Shown: positions 32,000-44,485, counted from the first letter of the stretch. The stretch is 64,000 nucleotides of DNA from Candidula unifasciata (GCA_905116865.2 CAJHNH020005979.1:209501-273500), one strand, 5' to 3'. The notes: generated by a model not told the origin, from the sequence alone. A program made the numbers and translations.

Positions 32000-33860
32000 C
32001 TGGGGACAGGTTTTGTTTCTCCATCTTATTGACCATGTTTAGCTGTAACTGTCTTGTTCTTTTACATCAGTTTTTTTATTATTATGCTCAATTCATTAGT
32101 GCCATATCCGATCACATTTAAGTGACTGTCTGCTAATCTCATTTATTGTATGTCATTATGTTCTTTATTTTCTTAATCTTGCCCCTCTTCTGTCCTTGGG
32201 GGTGTTGCAGTGTTGTTTCTCAGGCACATTTATGTGCAGCCTCACACTGTTTACTACTTTACAAGGCCAGTTGGCATACTGTCTTGTAATTTATAGCTAA
32301 GTTGCAATATCTGCACCATTCCGCCCATCACATCCGATTTCAGCAAATCCTTAATTACTCACCTTTTAGAACATGCTTTATAAGCACTTTGTGAAATGGG
32401 GCCCTGGAATGCACATGGGGCTAAAAGATTCATGAGACAGGGGTTTATAAATGTAGATGGCATCAGAAGACAAGGTCTATTTCCTGGTGCAGAAAGAGTT
32501 AATGATTGTGATTAGCCTATTGTTGTCCACAACCCTATAGAGATCCATATGTGTGGGTGGTTAGCTGTTTATTTCCAGTGTGTCTTGTGGCACGAAAAGG
32601 GTTATTTTACTTTACTTATCTTCTGCCGTGTACATGTTTTTGCTTCACCTTTCACCCAGTAAGTTTGTCCTTTACATTTAATTTTCTGACCTTACATATG
32701 TGTCTTTTCAACTACTTTTACTCTACTTACCTAACACCTAGTGCATGTTTCCATTACTTTCACTCTACTTACACACAGTACTTTACATTTACATTACTTA
32801 CCTTTCATGTGTGTCATTTACTTTTACTCTTCTTACCTTACACCTAATGTACGTGTACATTACTTTTACTTTACTTACCCTTAACCCTTAAAATTTACGT
32901 AATTATGTATCCTTGACTTTCCTTACACCTAATTATGTGGCCTTTATGTTTACTCTACCTAGCTTACACCCAGTATGATTTAAGGTGTGGAAAGGGGACT
33001 TTTACTTACTGAAATTTACTTAATGATTCTATAATCAGGTCGGTATGCTGTCTGGAACACCTGCTGTACTATCTGTATGAAATGGTTGTTTTACTTACCG
33101 TTTGACCACATTGCCAATTTGCATTTTGGAAGGGTGTTTTCACCCTTGTATTGTATGGCTGTTTATTATTAATTTTTACAATAACTGATGTATTGCCAAT
33201 GTTTGACTGTAATCTTCATGGTTATAAAATGTTTTATTATTCGGGGTTTTTTTTTTTCTTCTTTCGGAGAATCATGCCTAATTGTACTCATTTTTTTTTA
33301 TAATGTGTGTCCAACTTTGGCATGCATTTTTATTTAGGCTCTATAATTTAAGGCAACAGTTCCTTCTTTCTTTCTTCTTGTGCGTTCATCCGAAGAAGCA
33401 AATAACCATTTGCAGCATGACTGCGATATTTGCACCTTTCGGCTGACACATCTGACTTCTGCAAGCATTTGTTGCCCAGGTTACCTTCCCGGGTTCTCTC
33501 TTCCTGTGTGTGTTTTTCTTTTCTAGTAAAAAGTTTTGTATTGTCAGTATGAATTTTATGGAGTGCAGTCTGTGATATTTAAAGGTGAATACTGTGCTGA
33601 GAAAACTAAACTGTGCCTCTGTCTCATTATTGACAGGTTTTGATGATTCTGTTCAGAAAATGTTTTTTCTTCGTTATAGTTACATATTTTTTGTTTGCTG
33701 TTGTTAACACACATGTTTGTTAACACTTTGGTTTGAATAGTTAAAAGTATGTTAACTCCTTTTAATTTGAATTAACAGATTGAATCATTTTTGTTTGTTT
33801 ACAATTATACACACAAGTTGAATGATTGTTTAAAATTATATGCACATATTGAAGGATGGT
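32000..33860. other. Intergenic DNA between lipin and LACTB2
   Basis: AT-rich. A copy of dispersed repeat D is at about 32300-32405, and the repeat-like end CAGAAAGAGTTAATG is at about 32491. Irregular ACTTAC-rich simple sequence fills 32600-32960. No coding exon recognised. Confidence 0.55.
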
Positions 33861-33864
33861 TGTT

Positions 33865-34775
33865 GGTTTAAAACTAGATGCATCGGTTGATAGATTGCTG
33901 TGCAGTTAAAATAAGACCACTGAATGATTGCTGTACAGTTAAAATGAGACTACTGAATGATTGTTGTACAGTTAAAAATGAGACTACTGAATGATTTGTT
34001 TAGAGTTAAAATGAGACCACTAAATGAGAGTACTCAACGATTGTTGTACAGTTAAAAAGAGACTACTGAATGATGCTGTACAGTTAAAATGAGACTTCTT
34101 AACGATTGTTGTACAAATAAAATGAGAATACTGAATGATTGTTGTACAGTTGAGACTACTGAATGATTGTTGTACAGTTGAGACTACTGAATGATTGTTG
34201 TACAGTTAAAAATAAGACCGCTGAATGTTTGTTATGCAGTTAAAATGGGACTGCTAAATGAGGCTACTGAATTGATTGCTGTAAGTTAAAATAAGACTAC
34301 TGAATGATTGTTGTACAGTTAAAATGAGACCACTAAATGCAACTACTGAATGATTGCTGTACAGTTAAGATTAGACTACTGAATGATTGTTGTACAACTA
34401 AAATGAGACTACTGAATGATTGTTGTACAGTTAAAAATTAGATGCTGAAATTTTATTATGCAGTTAAAATGAGACTACTAAATGACGCTACTGAATTATT
34501 GCTGTACAGTTAAAATGAGACTACTAAATGATTGTTGTACAGTTAAAATGAGACTACTAAATGATTGCTGTACAGTTAAAATGAGACTACTTAATGATTG
34601 TTGTACAGTTAAAATGAGACCACTAAATGTAACTACTGAATGATTGCTGTAAAGTTAAAATTAGACTACTGAATGATTGTTGTACAACTAAAATGAGACT
34701 ACTGAATGATTGTTGCACAGTTGAAATTAGACACTTGAATGATTGCTGTACAGTTAAAATGAGACCGTTGAATGA
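33865..34775. repeat. 33-bp minisatellite
   Basis: About 25 copies of a 33-bp unit containing ATTGTTGTACAGTTAAAATG and AGACTACTGAATG, with deletions and a few longer higher-order units (GACCACTAAATGCAACTACT). One of the two longest uninterrupted tandem arrays here. Confidence 0.92.
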
Positions 34776-35094
34776 CATTTGTAAAAAGAAATATGAATGT
34801 TAATGTTGTGTGGAATACTGTAAAGAAAACAAAAACATATGCTGGGTCTTATGTAAGATATTGTTGTAATTTTTGACTGTCCCAAATATTAGCGATGTCA
34901 GTAAAATGTTGCATCATGTTACTGTTCATTGCATTCTTTGAGTGCCCTTCCTTTGACTTTTGTCTGTAAGAATATCCATCATTTTACCAAGCTACATAAG
35001 AGTCCTTGATGATAGTCTTACTTTACTGATGGAAGAATAATTAGACTTGGACTAATGTATAGATGAGAACTGCACCTTCTAAGGTTAAAAAAAA

Positions 35095-35410
35095 AGGTAA
35101 AGTAGGGAGATGTGAACCAGCAACATTGCACACGTTTATAAACCATAAGTGCTCTGCCACCTGTACGGACAGGTGATAAAAAACTGTCCGCCTGTATCGC
35201 CGACCGCACGCAACTCCGAAGCTACAGTGACTTTCCTCCATTTACCTCAGAGTGTCGACTCTTGTACCCATTACCTAGAGGCTGGGTGAGCCCCGGGAAC
35301 CGCCCTGTTTCGAACACCCGTCTTGGGCTGCAGTGAGTCGCAGCTGGATTTGAAAGTGAGTCTCATTTCGACTGCACTAAGCCGGCCTCCGCGAACTGCA
35401 GCGTTAATTT
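35095..35410 (-). mobile_element. Possible tRNA-derived SINE
   Basis: In reverse, TGGCAGAGCACTTATGG resembles an A box and GCTGGTTCACATCTCC a B box, spaced as in tRNA. The adjacent 35166-35410 is unusually GC/CpG-rich. The exact extent is unclear. Confidence 0.4.
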
Positions 35411-35605
35411 ATGACGATGAAAACTAATGCAGATATGTGTTATTTATTTGTGTATTGCTAGTCGTTTCCCTAAGAAAACTGGGTTGCCATGTTTAATTAT
35501 TTTGAGCAGAAATTCCGCTAAGAAAACACCATATTATGTTTACAAATAATGTGTACATAGACTTGTCTGTGATATCTGATAAACAGTCAGTGAGTTGTAA
35601 ATCTT

Positions 35606-35642
35606 TTCTTCTTCTTCTTCTTCTCCTCCTCCTCCTCCTCTT
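35606..35642. repeat. (CTT)n(CTC)n microsatellite
   Basis: CTTCTTCTTCTT followed by CTCCTCCTCCTC. Confidence 0.85.
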
Positions 35643-35758
35643 GTCTTGTATCCCTGATAAAGATGAGGCCCCATTAATCTCATGCCAGTCCTTTTGTCTT
35701 TTGTCATCTCCTGCAATTCCCTTTATCTTGCTTTAATCCTCTCGTTTTTAGGTCCCTC

Positions 35759-35788
35759 TCCCCCCCCCCCCCCCCCCCCCCCCCCCCA

Positions 35789-35819
<31 letters not shown>

Positions 35820-35842
35820 CCCCCCCCCCCCCCCCCCCCCCA
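35759..35842. repeat. 84-bp poly-C tract
   Basis: Nearly pure C with one A and one T interruption. The longest of many C/G runs in this window. It can form i-motif/G-quadruplex structures, and its length is likely uncertain. Confidence 0.9.
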
Positions 35843-36074
35843 TTTTTTTTTCCCTTGTTGCCATGTGGTTTCCAGTTAAAAGAACTTTTTTCTTATATTA
35901 TTACCAGTTTTCTCAGTGTGTTTTATCTAGTCCAGGATCTTTTCCTCACTTCTTTATTCGCTGAAAGTTATTTACTTCTCCTCAAAACACTGGATTATGT
36001 TTACTGCTTTTATGTGTGGTCCTAAAAAATTATGGTTTTTATTCTAAAACTTAATTGCTTCCCATCTGATTAGT

Positions 36075-36078
<4 letters not shown>

Positions 36079-36108
<30 letters not shown>
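36079..36108. repeat. Poly-T tract
   Basis: About 30 consecutive T. No clear element is attached to it. Confidence 0.8.
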
Positions 36109-36109
<1 letters not shown>

Positions 36110-36950
36110 TTGTAGAATTAGTGACACTGTTTTCATGTGAGGAAAATGTTCCTATAAACAGAGGTTTTTTTCCCCCACATATGTTAAGAAGCATTTTTGC
36201 CCTCTGCTTTCTACCTTGTTTCACATAATCCCAAAATGTTGTCTTATAATATTTTATTTTCCCAACCATTTGTGCCATTTTTTCCTATTCATATCTAGTT
36301 TTAACATTCCAGATGCCAGTTCTGGCAATTTTCCTAGCAATAATGAGGTAAGCTGGCATTGAAAACTCTCTTAAGTTTTTTTTTAAAGAATTGAATAGCC
36401 AGGCCCACACCAATCCCTCCTAAAAATCATCTTATGTAACATCTCTGGTAGGTTAGGTAAACCCTGTTGCTATAGAAACTCCCCCCAAAAATGGGTCATG
36501 AACTCATGGAAATTCCCCAAAAACTCAGTTAAAATACAAGAGTTTTACACATTTCTAATAAATGTTGTAAAACATTTGTCTACATTTGTTAATGTTTAAA
36601 TTTAAAAAAAAAAGGTCAGTATACAAATTATGTTAAGTGATTAATAATAAACATGAGCATAGTGAAGCATGAAATGGAATACAATCCCTGTAACAAAAAA
36701 AAAGAAAACCAACTTGACTCATGTTGTGACCCTGTCTGTGACCTCTGTTACCGATGCTGTGGAGAAAATTTGACACCAACATAGCTTTAAAAAATAGCTA
36801 TTTTGAGTAGATATATTCATATTCTGTGCCGGCGTGAACACAACTATGGGCGTTAATCATTCATTTCACAAATATATCAGTGTAGAAAAAGTGTACGTCA
36901 CTGTAGAAAAGTAGGTTAAGTGACATTGACCTGGGGGCTAAACCCAACTG
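36110..36950. other. Intergenic AT-rich stretch
   Basis: No exon, RNA gene or assignable repeat seen. Confidence 0.5.
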
Positions 36951-36959
36951 GAATTGTCA

Positions 36960-37435
36960 GTTTGGCATTGCAACGCCTTAAAGACGTCTGCATTGGGTGT
37001 GACATGTCTCTGGAATGGAAGTTGTTCGTATTCCCAAGGTCCTCATGAATGGTGAACTGGAAACAGAATAGACAAACAGGAAGGCCAAAGCTACGTTATA
37101 AGGACGTATTCAAACATGACCTGATAGATACCAAAATAGGCATTGAGACTTGGGGAAAAATCAGCTGCAGATCGACTGCTATGGTGACAGAGAGTCAAAG
37201 ATGGAATATCGAAGTTGGAACAAATCAAACCCAGAAGCTAAAGAGAGGAGACGATAGAGAGAAAATTGGCCTGATAGCGAGGGAGTAACTACTTTTTGTG
37301 TGTAGCCTGTATGGCAGAGACTGCCACTCCCGCATCAGACTTTACAGTCACAACAGATTCTGTTCCCATAGACAGTGGCACATCCCCATAGTCCCCAGGG
37401 CCTGACGGATGCCATTATTATTATTATTGCTTCTC
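36960..37435 (+). mobile_element. LINE reverse transcriptase C-terminal end
   Basis: The + strand frame reads RMEVVRIPKVLMNGEL-like, then GRPKLRYKDVFKHDLI, and near 37310-37360 CHSRIRLYSH. This is the familiar tail of non-LTR RT proteins (GRP..RYKD.., C..DCHSRIGLYSH). Stops interrupt it. It ends in a (TTA)n run at about 37412-37427, a typical LINE 3' microsatellite tail. Confidence 0.75.
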
Positions 37436-37714
37436 TGGGGCAAAATGAATAATGTTACTTTTATTGACTTTCCTCATGTTTCCCGGCAACACATACGGGT
37501 GTTGTATGTTTATATGCTTGATAAAATACTTGAAAGATCTGTCTTATATGTTGTATCAGTTATAAAATGGTGCCATGTTTTCAGTTGCCAATCATTATAT
37601 TCAGCATTGATGTCGAGTTACTGATGCAGCAGAATTTAGGCCAATGTCAAATATCTTTTGTTTTTCTAGTTCTGGAATTAGCATTTGTACCCTCTCCAGA
37701 ATTGCAGTCAGTAG

Positions 37715-37975
37715 TCCCCCCATGTGTGTTCTGGGGCTTCATTTGGGGTGGGGGGGGGGGGAGAATAAACCCACTGCCCCCAATGAGCACGTTGTCAAAG
37801 GCAACTTATTAGTCAGAGCACATCTGTCTAAGAGGTGAGCAACCAACAAATAGTTTGCATACAATCTTTTAAAACGGATGTACCCACTTAAAAGGGTTCT
37901 GAAATAAGATCAAAGTCCAGAAGTGGATGAACAACCAGAAAGTTCCGCCGGAGTTTGCAACCAGTGAATGCTAAA
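37715..37975 (+). repeat. GAAG-tailed dispersed repeat
   Basis: A G12 run, then GAGAATAAACCCACTGCC, CACGTTGTCAAAGGCAAC, CATCTGTCTAAGAGG, GTCCAGAAGTGGATGAACAA and TTTGCAACCAGTGAATGC. Confidence 0.75.
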
Positions 37976-38499
37976 AAAAAAGAAACATGCAGTAGGATTA
38001 ACACCTCAGGGATGAGAATCACACAGGTACAAATCCCAGAACCCCTGTTCAGCCATATAGCACAGTTATATTGGGACACTAGATTATTAACAAAGTCCCC
38101 TCTAGTCCAGGGGACTCTATTAGCATATTTCTGGAACTCTGGTGACAAGGCTTTCAACAAACAACCTTGCAAAGGTTCATGTCCATTTAAGGTCAGGTGC
38201 ACCCGGAGCCAATGTCATTTTTTTTTTATGCGACTTGATGCAGATTTGAACCTTCTTTTGGGCCAACAAATACTGCTACTGCTGCTTCCATTAACTCTGG
38301 GGTGCGGTGATATTATTTTGCTAATAAATTACAGATCATTGATGCACCCTGGGTAACATGTTTCAAGTGGATGGTCCTTACTGCTGGCATCACAAAGTTA
38401 TGGTTGTTACCTTATTATCTAACTTGTTGGGCTGTAGTTTCTAGTTTGAACAATTATGTACTTCATTTTTTGCATATAGAATGGACAACTCCTTTTGTG

Positions 38500-38740
38500 A
38501 ATTCAAATGATCTTGCTAATTTTATAACTGTTTTGTCAAACCAGATGATCTTGTTAATATTATAATAATGGTTTGTCAGACTAAATGATCTTGTTAATAT
38601 TATAAATTTATGATTTGTCACAAAAATGAATTTGTTAATATTTATAATTAAAGGTTTGTCAGACCAAATGTACTTGTTAATATTATATAATTATTGGTTG
38701 GTCAAACCCAAATGGTCTTGTTAATATTACAGTTACTGGC
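38500..38740. repeat. ~40-bp minisatellite
   Basis: Five degenerate copies of a unit with TTTGTCAGACCAAATGATC and TTGTTAATATTATAAT. Confidence 0.75.
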
Positions 38741-38984
38741 AGCGGGAACAATTGCTGTCTACATTTACAATGAATCTGAATAATGTTTACGTTGAGTTTC
38801 ACAAATATTTCTTTGAAACAGTGATCATATTTGAATGCTGACTCATGATATGTTTTGTATGAATTTTAAATAAACAGTTATTAAGCGTAGTGGTTAGGTT
38901 GTTTATTGTTGTGATTGCTGTTGAAGTTTTGGGCAGGAGTCTTAGTAATAACTTGTCTGAAGATCTCTGTATGGGGTCCTATGC

Positions 38985-39080
38985 TTCCCGTGTGGGCTAT
39001 GAGGCCCCGATTTGGAGAAAACTAGAACAGACCCACTGCTTTCCCAACAAGCTTGTGGTAGGAGTCGACTAATTGGAAAC
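38985..39080 (+). repeat. GAAG-tailed dispersed repeat, 5' part only
   Basis: Only the first blocks remain (GAGGCCCCGATTTGGAGAAA, AGACCCACTGC, GGTAGGAGTCGACTAATTGG). Truncated at the 3' side, with a SINE starting shortly after. Confidence 0.65.
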
Positions 39081-39114
39081 ACATCCTTACTAAAATATGT
39101 TTAATATCAGTATT

Positions 39115-39330
39115 GTCCATGTGGGAGTTGCTGTGGTGTAGCGGCTACACATCGCTTGCGAAGGTCGTGGATTCGGGACCTGGTGGAACCAGGCTTTTTT
39201 TTTTTTTTTATGAAATCGAGTGGGTACCAGGTACAGTTCTTGGAAGTAAAGGCTGCAGCATGATGCGAACCTGGATAAAGTGACTGATGATAGCTGAATG
39301 AAAGTGACTTGCGCAAGAACTTGAATTTAA
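39115..39330 (+). mobile_element. SINE-1 copy with tRNA-like head
   Basis: The head has GTGGTGTAGCGGCTACAC (A box) and GGTCGTGGATTCGGGACC (B box), then a T15 run, the GAGTGGGTACCAGGTACAG body and AAGTAAAGGCTGCAGC. This is the same layout as the copy at 54143-54416. Confidence 0.7.
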
Positions 39331-39539
39331 GTGGGGATGAGTTGCTCAATTTGTCAACCTCACTCTCTCACCCATATCCATCTTGATTCAGTGGCAGAAC
39401 AATGTTGACACGATTGGAAATGGGCCTAGGTGCAGTGGATGACCAAGGCGTCCTAAGTGCTCTGCTTTGCTTGAAGCTCTCCACAGAGCCTGATGGTAAT
39501 CGCCTTCTTGTCTCTTGAACCAATAAGAGGTTTCATCTG

Positions 39540-39640
39540 CACAATCCGCCGAGTCCAGTCTCTGCATGCAGGGTTGGCATATCCCAATCACCGAGTGGTT
39601 TAGAACCAGGTCGACTACAATCTCCTGGTTATGCCAACCC
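39540..39640. repeat. Short inverted repeat
   Basis: GGGTTGGCATA.. near 39571 pairs with ..TTATGCCAACCC near 39628, enclosing about 45 bp. Purpose unknown. Confidence 0.4.
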
Positions 39641-39774
39641 ATTAAAGCTGTTGCCCGGGGGTGGCCACTGTCGCTGAGGCTGACATTACCCACCAAGTTC
39701 CGATTGGTTTATAAAATATAGGTCCAGCCTTATATGCCTAGTACGCCTGAAGGTGTGGAAAGGGTCCTTTACCT

Positions 39775-39955
39775 TACTTATTCTCTATGTGGGTTTTGGA
39801 GAACAAAGAATAGAGCCACTGGCCCCCTAACTAGTATGTTGTATGGGGGTATTTCCTTCAAAGTCAGAGTGCTTCTGCCTGAAAGGCAAGTATCTAACAG
39901 TCTACATACAAATAAGCCAGATTAGCAACAGATGTGCAAGCAAAGTTTGTCCAGC
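39775..39955 (+). repeat. GAAG-tailed dispersed repeat
   Basis: AACAAAGAATAGAGCCACTGG, TATTTCCTTCAAAGTCAGAG, GCTTCTGCCTGAAAGGCAAG and CATACAAATAAGCCAGATTAG in the usual order. Flanked on both sides by SINE-1 tails (CCTTTACCTTACTTAT at about 39765). Confidence 0.7.
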
Positions 39956-39989
39956 TGACTCTTTGAGACGGTAAGCAGTCCCAGGCCAT

Positions 39990-40165
39990 AATCCACCACT
40001 GACAGGATCAGGTCAGCCTAAATGGGTATCAGGTAATGTTCTAGGAAGTAAAGGCGGCTGGTGTAATGTTGACCACATCAAGCAGGGCGATTGGTCTATA
40101 CAAATATGAGACTATCATCATATGCCAGATGCCCCACTGCGTGCAAAGGGTCCTTTATAAGAACT
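39990..40165 (+). mobile_element. SINE-1 body and tail
   Basis: GGGTATCAGGTAATGTTCTAGG, AGTAAAGGCGGCTGGTG, GACCACATCA, GGTCTATACAAATATGAG and AAAGGGTCCTTTATA follow the SINE-1 order. Confidence 0.6.
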
Positions 40166-40204
40166 TGTCTAGGATCTCCATGGCAAAGTGTTCCAGTTTC
40201 TGTC

Positions 40205-40640
40205 CTTCAGTTCACGAGTGCAGATGTTTTAGGCAGCCTGTGGGTCACTGCTGGAATTTGTTGTATAATGCTCTCACAGGCAACTGTTACAGGAAGAATA
40301 AATTAAAATATCAAGAAACGACATCTCTGCACTCGGGACAGTCCAAAACGTGCTCCATCTCCTTCGTCAATGACGAGTCAGTATGCTAACAGTATCATTT
40401 GCTTCCCCCTCAGTGTTCAACATCATCCAGAATCTCTCTGCCCCCCACCCCCTCCCTCCAACAAATTAGTTTTTCATATACTCTGCTGTCTCTTCTGTTG
40501 CACTGTCCACTTGATCCCAGACAACCTTCACCATGTCCACTTTATCATAAAGTAGCTTACACCCAGAGAAGCAGCAGCAGCTAATTGATCGGCTTGCTGA
40601 TTACCCGGCACACTTGAATATTCTAGACTGCAGAATTATA
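40205..40640 (-). mobile_element. RNase H LINE (LINE-R) fragment
   Basis: The reverse-strand frames read CAGNQQADQLAAAA, the end of an RNase H domain, then VWDQVDSAT and, further on, MEHVLDCPECRD, a zinc-knuckle-like tail common in I-type LINEs. Decayed. Confidence 0.55.
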
Positions 40641-41169
40641 ATCTCTGACCGACACTGAAGATTTGAAATTATCACTTCAAACTTAAACCATTTCCATCTT
40701 CTGCCTTTTACCCACCAATGGCACTTAGCTCTAACTAGTTCTAATCACAATATTCATTTCCCTGTGCGGGTCTTGCAGTCCCATTTGGAAGGGTGGGGGT
40801 GGGAGGAATATCCCATGGCATCCTTGAAAAAGCATATTGTAAAAGACAACTACTATCAGTATAGCTCCTGAGTAACCGAAACCCAAAAGCCACTCTAGCA
40901 TACAAAGGCAGAGACACATCAGAGGGAAAAATTATAGATAAAGCCGGTAATTTTCAACAGATATAATGAAGCTGTGTTATCTCATCAGACTTCTCTCCCT
41001 TTTTTCCTGTCTCTTTTTCTCCCCCTTCCCATCTCCCAAATTTTCTGCATTCCCCCTTCCTTTCCTCTCTTCCATCATCACTCTCTTTTTCCCTACCCCA
41101 TTAACCACATTCTCCCAACTCGCTTTCTTTCCACATATTTCCCTCCCTCTATTCCAGTCTTTCATCTCC

Positions 41170-41525
41170 CAAAAAAGTGCACCACTAGTAAAACAAAAGT
41201 GCACAACTGGTATAAAAAATTGCACCACCTGTATTTTAAAAAGCGCACCACTAGTGAAAAAAAAAACAGTGCATCACTGGTGTGAAAACGTGAATCACTT
41301 ATAGTTAAAAAGTGCTCTGCTAGTGTAAAAAAGTGCATCACTAGTGTAAAAAAAGGTTTACCATTTGTATTTAAAAAGTGACTGCTCACATAAAACAGTG
41401 CAACACTGGTGTAAAAATCTGCGTAAACAAAACAGCACACCATTTGTGTAAAGAGTGCACCAATGGTGAAAAAAGTACATCACTGGTGTAAAAAAAAAGT
41501 GCACCCCTTTTTTTAATGGGATCAC
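41170..41525. repeat. ~21-bp minisatellite
   Basis: About 15 copies of a variable 20-24-bp unit based on AAAAAGTGCACCACTAGTG. Length differences in the A run make the array irregular. Confidence 0.8.
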
Positions 41526-41574
41526 AAAGAATAGCCAATCACACTTAGCACACATGTGATCCTGGGATGTACCA

Positions 41575-42541
41575 AAGACACCCCGATTGAGTGCATGTGA
41601 TACATGCTTGCATTGCCGACTATTGCAGTTAGGCTAAAGGTGCTGCAGGCTAAGTAATACTTTAGAGTAACTGCAGATGGCTAAAACAGAAGATACAATA
41701 AGACAAGTATGCATGCTGGAAAACATTGGATGAGTAGAGGAGTGGATCAGAGTGCCAGAGGAAAAGTCTGACCTGTGTAGGGTCATGATCACATTGGGCA
41801 GGGATTGTAAAGTGGCCAGTGGGAGCTAAGGAGGTGGAATTTGATTCATGACAATTCTCATCCTGATGATCTGATTATCTCTACAGATGGTTCTATGTTG
41901 AGAGGGAAGAGAAGTGCCTGGGGTTTCATAGCGAAAGCCAATGGAAAATCTTTGGTGCAGGACAACCTAGCATATGACACCACAACATCTAGCATGAGAA
42001 TGGAGGTGGAGGTGGTCACTGCAGCTTGCCGCGATTAGAGAACAAGATGCATACACATGTCGTAATTATAACAGACTATGAAAGCATGCTGAGAAAGGTG
42101 AGGACATGATTGCTTTCAGCAGAGTGGCAAGTTTCACTTGGAAGGTCACAGGTAGTGAACATACTTTGAATCTTTTCTCCAGGCAATGCTAGCGTGGTGG
42201 GAGATTAACAGGCAGACAGATTAGGTGGATCCGCACCACTGGGTGGTGTTTTAATCATGACAAGGCAGATATGGTCAGAACCTTTTTTGAACAAGTAACG
42301 AAGTCAGAAAAGAAACTAGATTATTATGGCCTGGAGAGAATGATACACCTTAGTGTGACCAAAGGGTCCGGCTGACTCGCTACTCTCTGAGGAAAGGCAA
42401 GATGGACATACAACCAGACTATGAGTGGCACCATTGGGACTGGAGCTCTGTGCTGGCTGCTGAAGATGGGGACGGAGCACATTTGGGAATGCCCCAAATG
42501 CTGTGATGTCAATTCTTGGCTCAACTCAACTCAACTCAACT
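41575..42541 (+). mobile_element. LINE-R: RNase H LINE 3' copy
   Basis: Decayed relative of the 60540-62460 element. The frame at 41841-42038 encodes DDLIISTDGSMLRGKRSAWGF, an RNase H start with the first catalytic Asp. Later blocks correspond to GNE..ADRLGGS and the tail. It ends with a (CTCAA)n repeat at 42516-42540. Confidence 0.75.
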
Positions 42542-42764
42542 TAGTACACAGCTCATGACAGAAATAAACAATGGATAAACTGGTCAGTGACACATTTGTT
42601 GAATTAGGAATTTATTTTTCTCAGCACCAACAAAATGGTAAAATGTAGGTGAACAAATAAAATTTTCAAAAAAAATTTCATCTTGTTCAAGTATTTCAGT
42701 ATTTATTCATACAACAAGCTTAACAACAACAAAATGTCTGGTGTTAGTATTTACTGGATATAAA

Positions 42765-42995
42765 GTTAGTTATATATCCTTTACATTGTGTTGCAGAACC
42801 AAACCCAGTATATCTTTGGCTGTTGTGATTTGTCTGGGCTTTTTTATGTTCAGTAGTTTGCCACTGCTTCCTCAATGATCAGCTCTACCACTGTTGACAC
42901 CATCGCAAGACAAATTGTACGCAGCTGGGATCGAACTTTGCACCCCAGCATTATAAAGCTTGTTCACAATGCCTAGGCCACAGACACTAGATATA
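42765..42995 (-). mobile_element. SINE-2, tRNA-derived
   Basis: Reverse-oriented relative of 59430-59668. It shares TTGCAGAACCAA.., TTTGGCTGTTGTG, AGTAGTTTGCCA and GCAGCTGGGATCGAAC; in reverse the last gives the B-box-like GTTCGATCCC. Confidence 0.7.
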
Positions 42996-43057
42996 AACAG
43001 CTACACAAATGGTTTTTTCACATCATCTTAGACTCACTGCTAGAATATCAAAATCTG

Positions 43058-43063
43058 TTTATT
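43058..43063 (-). terminator. Candidate LACTB2 polyadenylation signal
   Basis: TTTATT on + equals AATAAA on the LACTB2 strand, 1.4 kb after the stop codon. If used, the 44-bp minisatellite lies inside the 3'UTR. Other AATAAA matches exist further on. Confidence 0.2.
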
Positions 43064-43294
43064 ATTATTATTTGTATTTTCTAGAAATACAATGTCTGTT
43101 TAATATGACATCTAAGAGTCACTGTGTGACTAAAATGACTATCAGTATTTCTTAAATTAATGACTTTTCAGGTGAATTTCAAACAAAATTTTTAACCCCA
43201 AAAAAAAAGGCAAATTAAACCACAAAAAGTGAATTTTGGCAAGGACAAATATTACAGTCCCAACGTACTGGTATTTCCTACAATTACGGGCGCT

Positions 43295-44290
43295 AAACAA
43301 ATCTGTTTAGTATCAGTATTTCCTAGAATCACCTGGTGACTAAAAAATCTTTAGTATCAGTATTTCCTAGAATCACCTGGTGACTAAAAAATCTTTAGTA
43401 TCAGTATTTCCTAGAATCACCTAGCTACTAAAATATCTTTAGTATCAGTATTTCCTAGAATCACCTGGTGACTAAAATATCTATAGTAACAGTGTTTCCT
43501 AGAATTACCTGGTGACTAAAATATCTTTAGTATCTGTATTTCCTAGAATCACCTGGTGACTAAAATATCTTTAGTATCAGTATTTCCTTGAATCATCTGG
43601 TGACTAAAATATCTATAGTAACAGTGTTTCCTTGAATCACCTGGTGACTAAAATAGCTTTGGTAACAGTATTTCCTAGAATCACCTGGTGACTAAAATAT
43701 CTTTAGTAACAGTGTTTCCTAGAATCACCTGGTGACTAAAATATCTTTAGTAACAGTATTTCCTAGAATCACCTGGTGACTAAAATATCTTTAGTAACAG
43801 TATTTCCTAGAATCACCTGGTGACTAAAATATCTTTAGTATTTCCTAGAATCACCTGGTGACTAAAATATCTTTAGTATCAGTATTTCCTTGAATCATCT
43901 GGTGACTAAAATATCTATAGTAACAGTGTTTCCTTGAATCACCTGGTGACTAAAATAGCTTTGGTAACAGTATTTCCTAGAATCACCTGGTGACTAAAAT
44001 ATCTTTAGTAACAGTGTTTCCTAGAATCACCTGGTGACTAAAATATCTTTAGTATCAGTATTTCTTTGAATCACCTGGTGACTAAAATATCTTAGTATTT
44101 CCTAGAATCACCTGGTGACTAAAATATCTTTAGTATCAGTATTTCTTTGAATCACCTGGTGACTAAAATATCTTTAGTATTTCCTAGAATCACCTGGTGA
44201 CTAAAATATCTTTAGTATCAGTATTTCCTAGAATCACCTGGTGACTAAAATATCTTTAGTATCAGTATTTCCTTGAATCACTAGGCTATT
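43295..44290. repeat. 44-bp minisatellite next to the LACTB2 3' end
   Basis: About 23 copies of a 44-bp unit with AGTATTTCCTAGAATCACC and TGGTGACTAAAATATCTTTAG. Some units are shortened by about 9-10 bp, and a higher-order block with CTATAGTAACAGTGTTTC is repeated. It ends 195 bp from the LACTB2 stop. Confidence 0.95.
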
Positions 44291-44485
44291 AAAATAAGCT
44301 TCTGTCAGTATTTCCCAGACCCAAAAGGGCTTCATTTACATGTACATCTCAGAATCACAAGGTTACTAGAATATGTTAGCAACAATATTTCGTAGAAGCA
44401 GAGGTTTACTAGAATATGTTTGGTAATAATATTTCATATTATCAAAGAGCTATGAGAACATGTGTAGCAAGTGAATTTCACAGAA

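Noticed and set aside
35682..35879. Poly-proline ORF
   Set aside because: Encoded by a poly-C tract of uncertain length.
39115..39200. tRNA gene
   Set aside because: A and B boxes are present but no cloverleaf closes and a SINE body follows; it is a SINE head.
43295..44290. CRISPR-like regular array
   Set aside because: Units are contiguous tandem repeats without unique spacers, in a eukaryotic genome.
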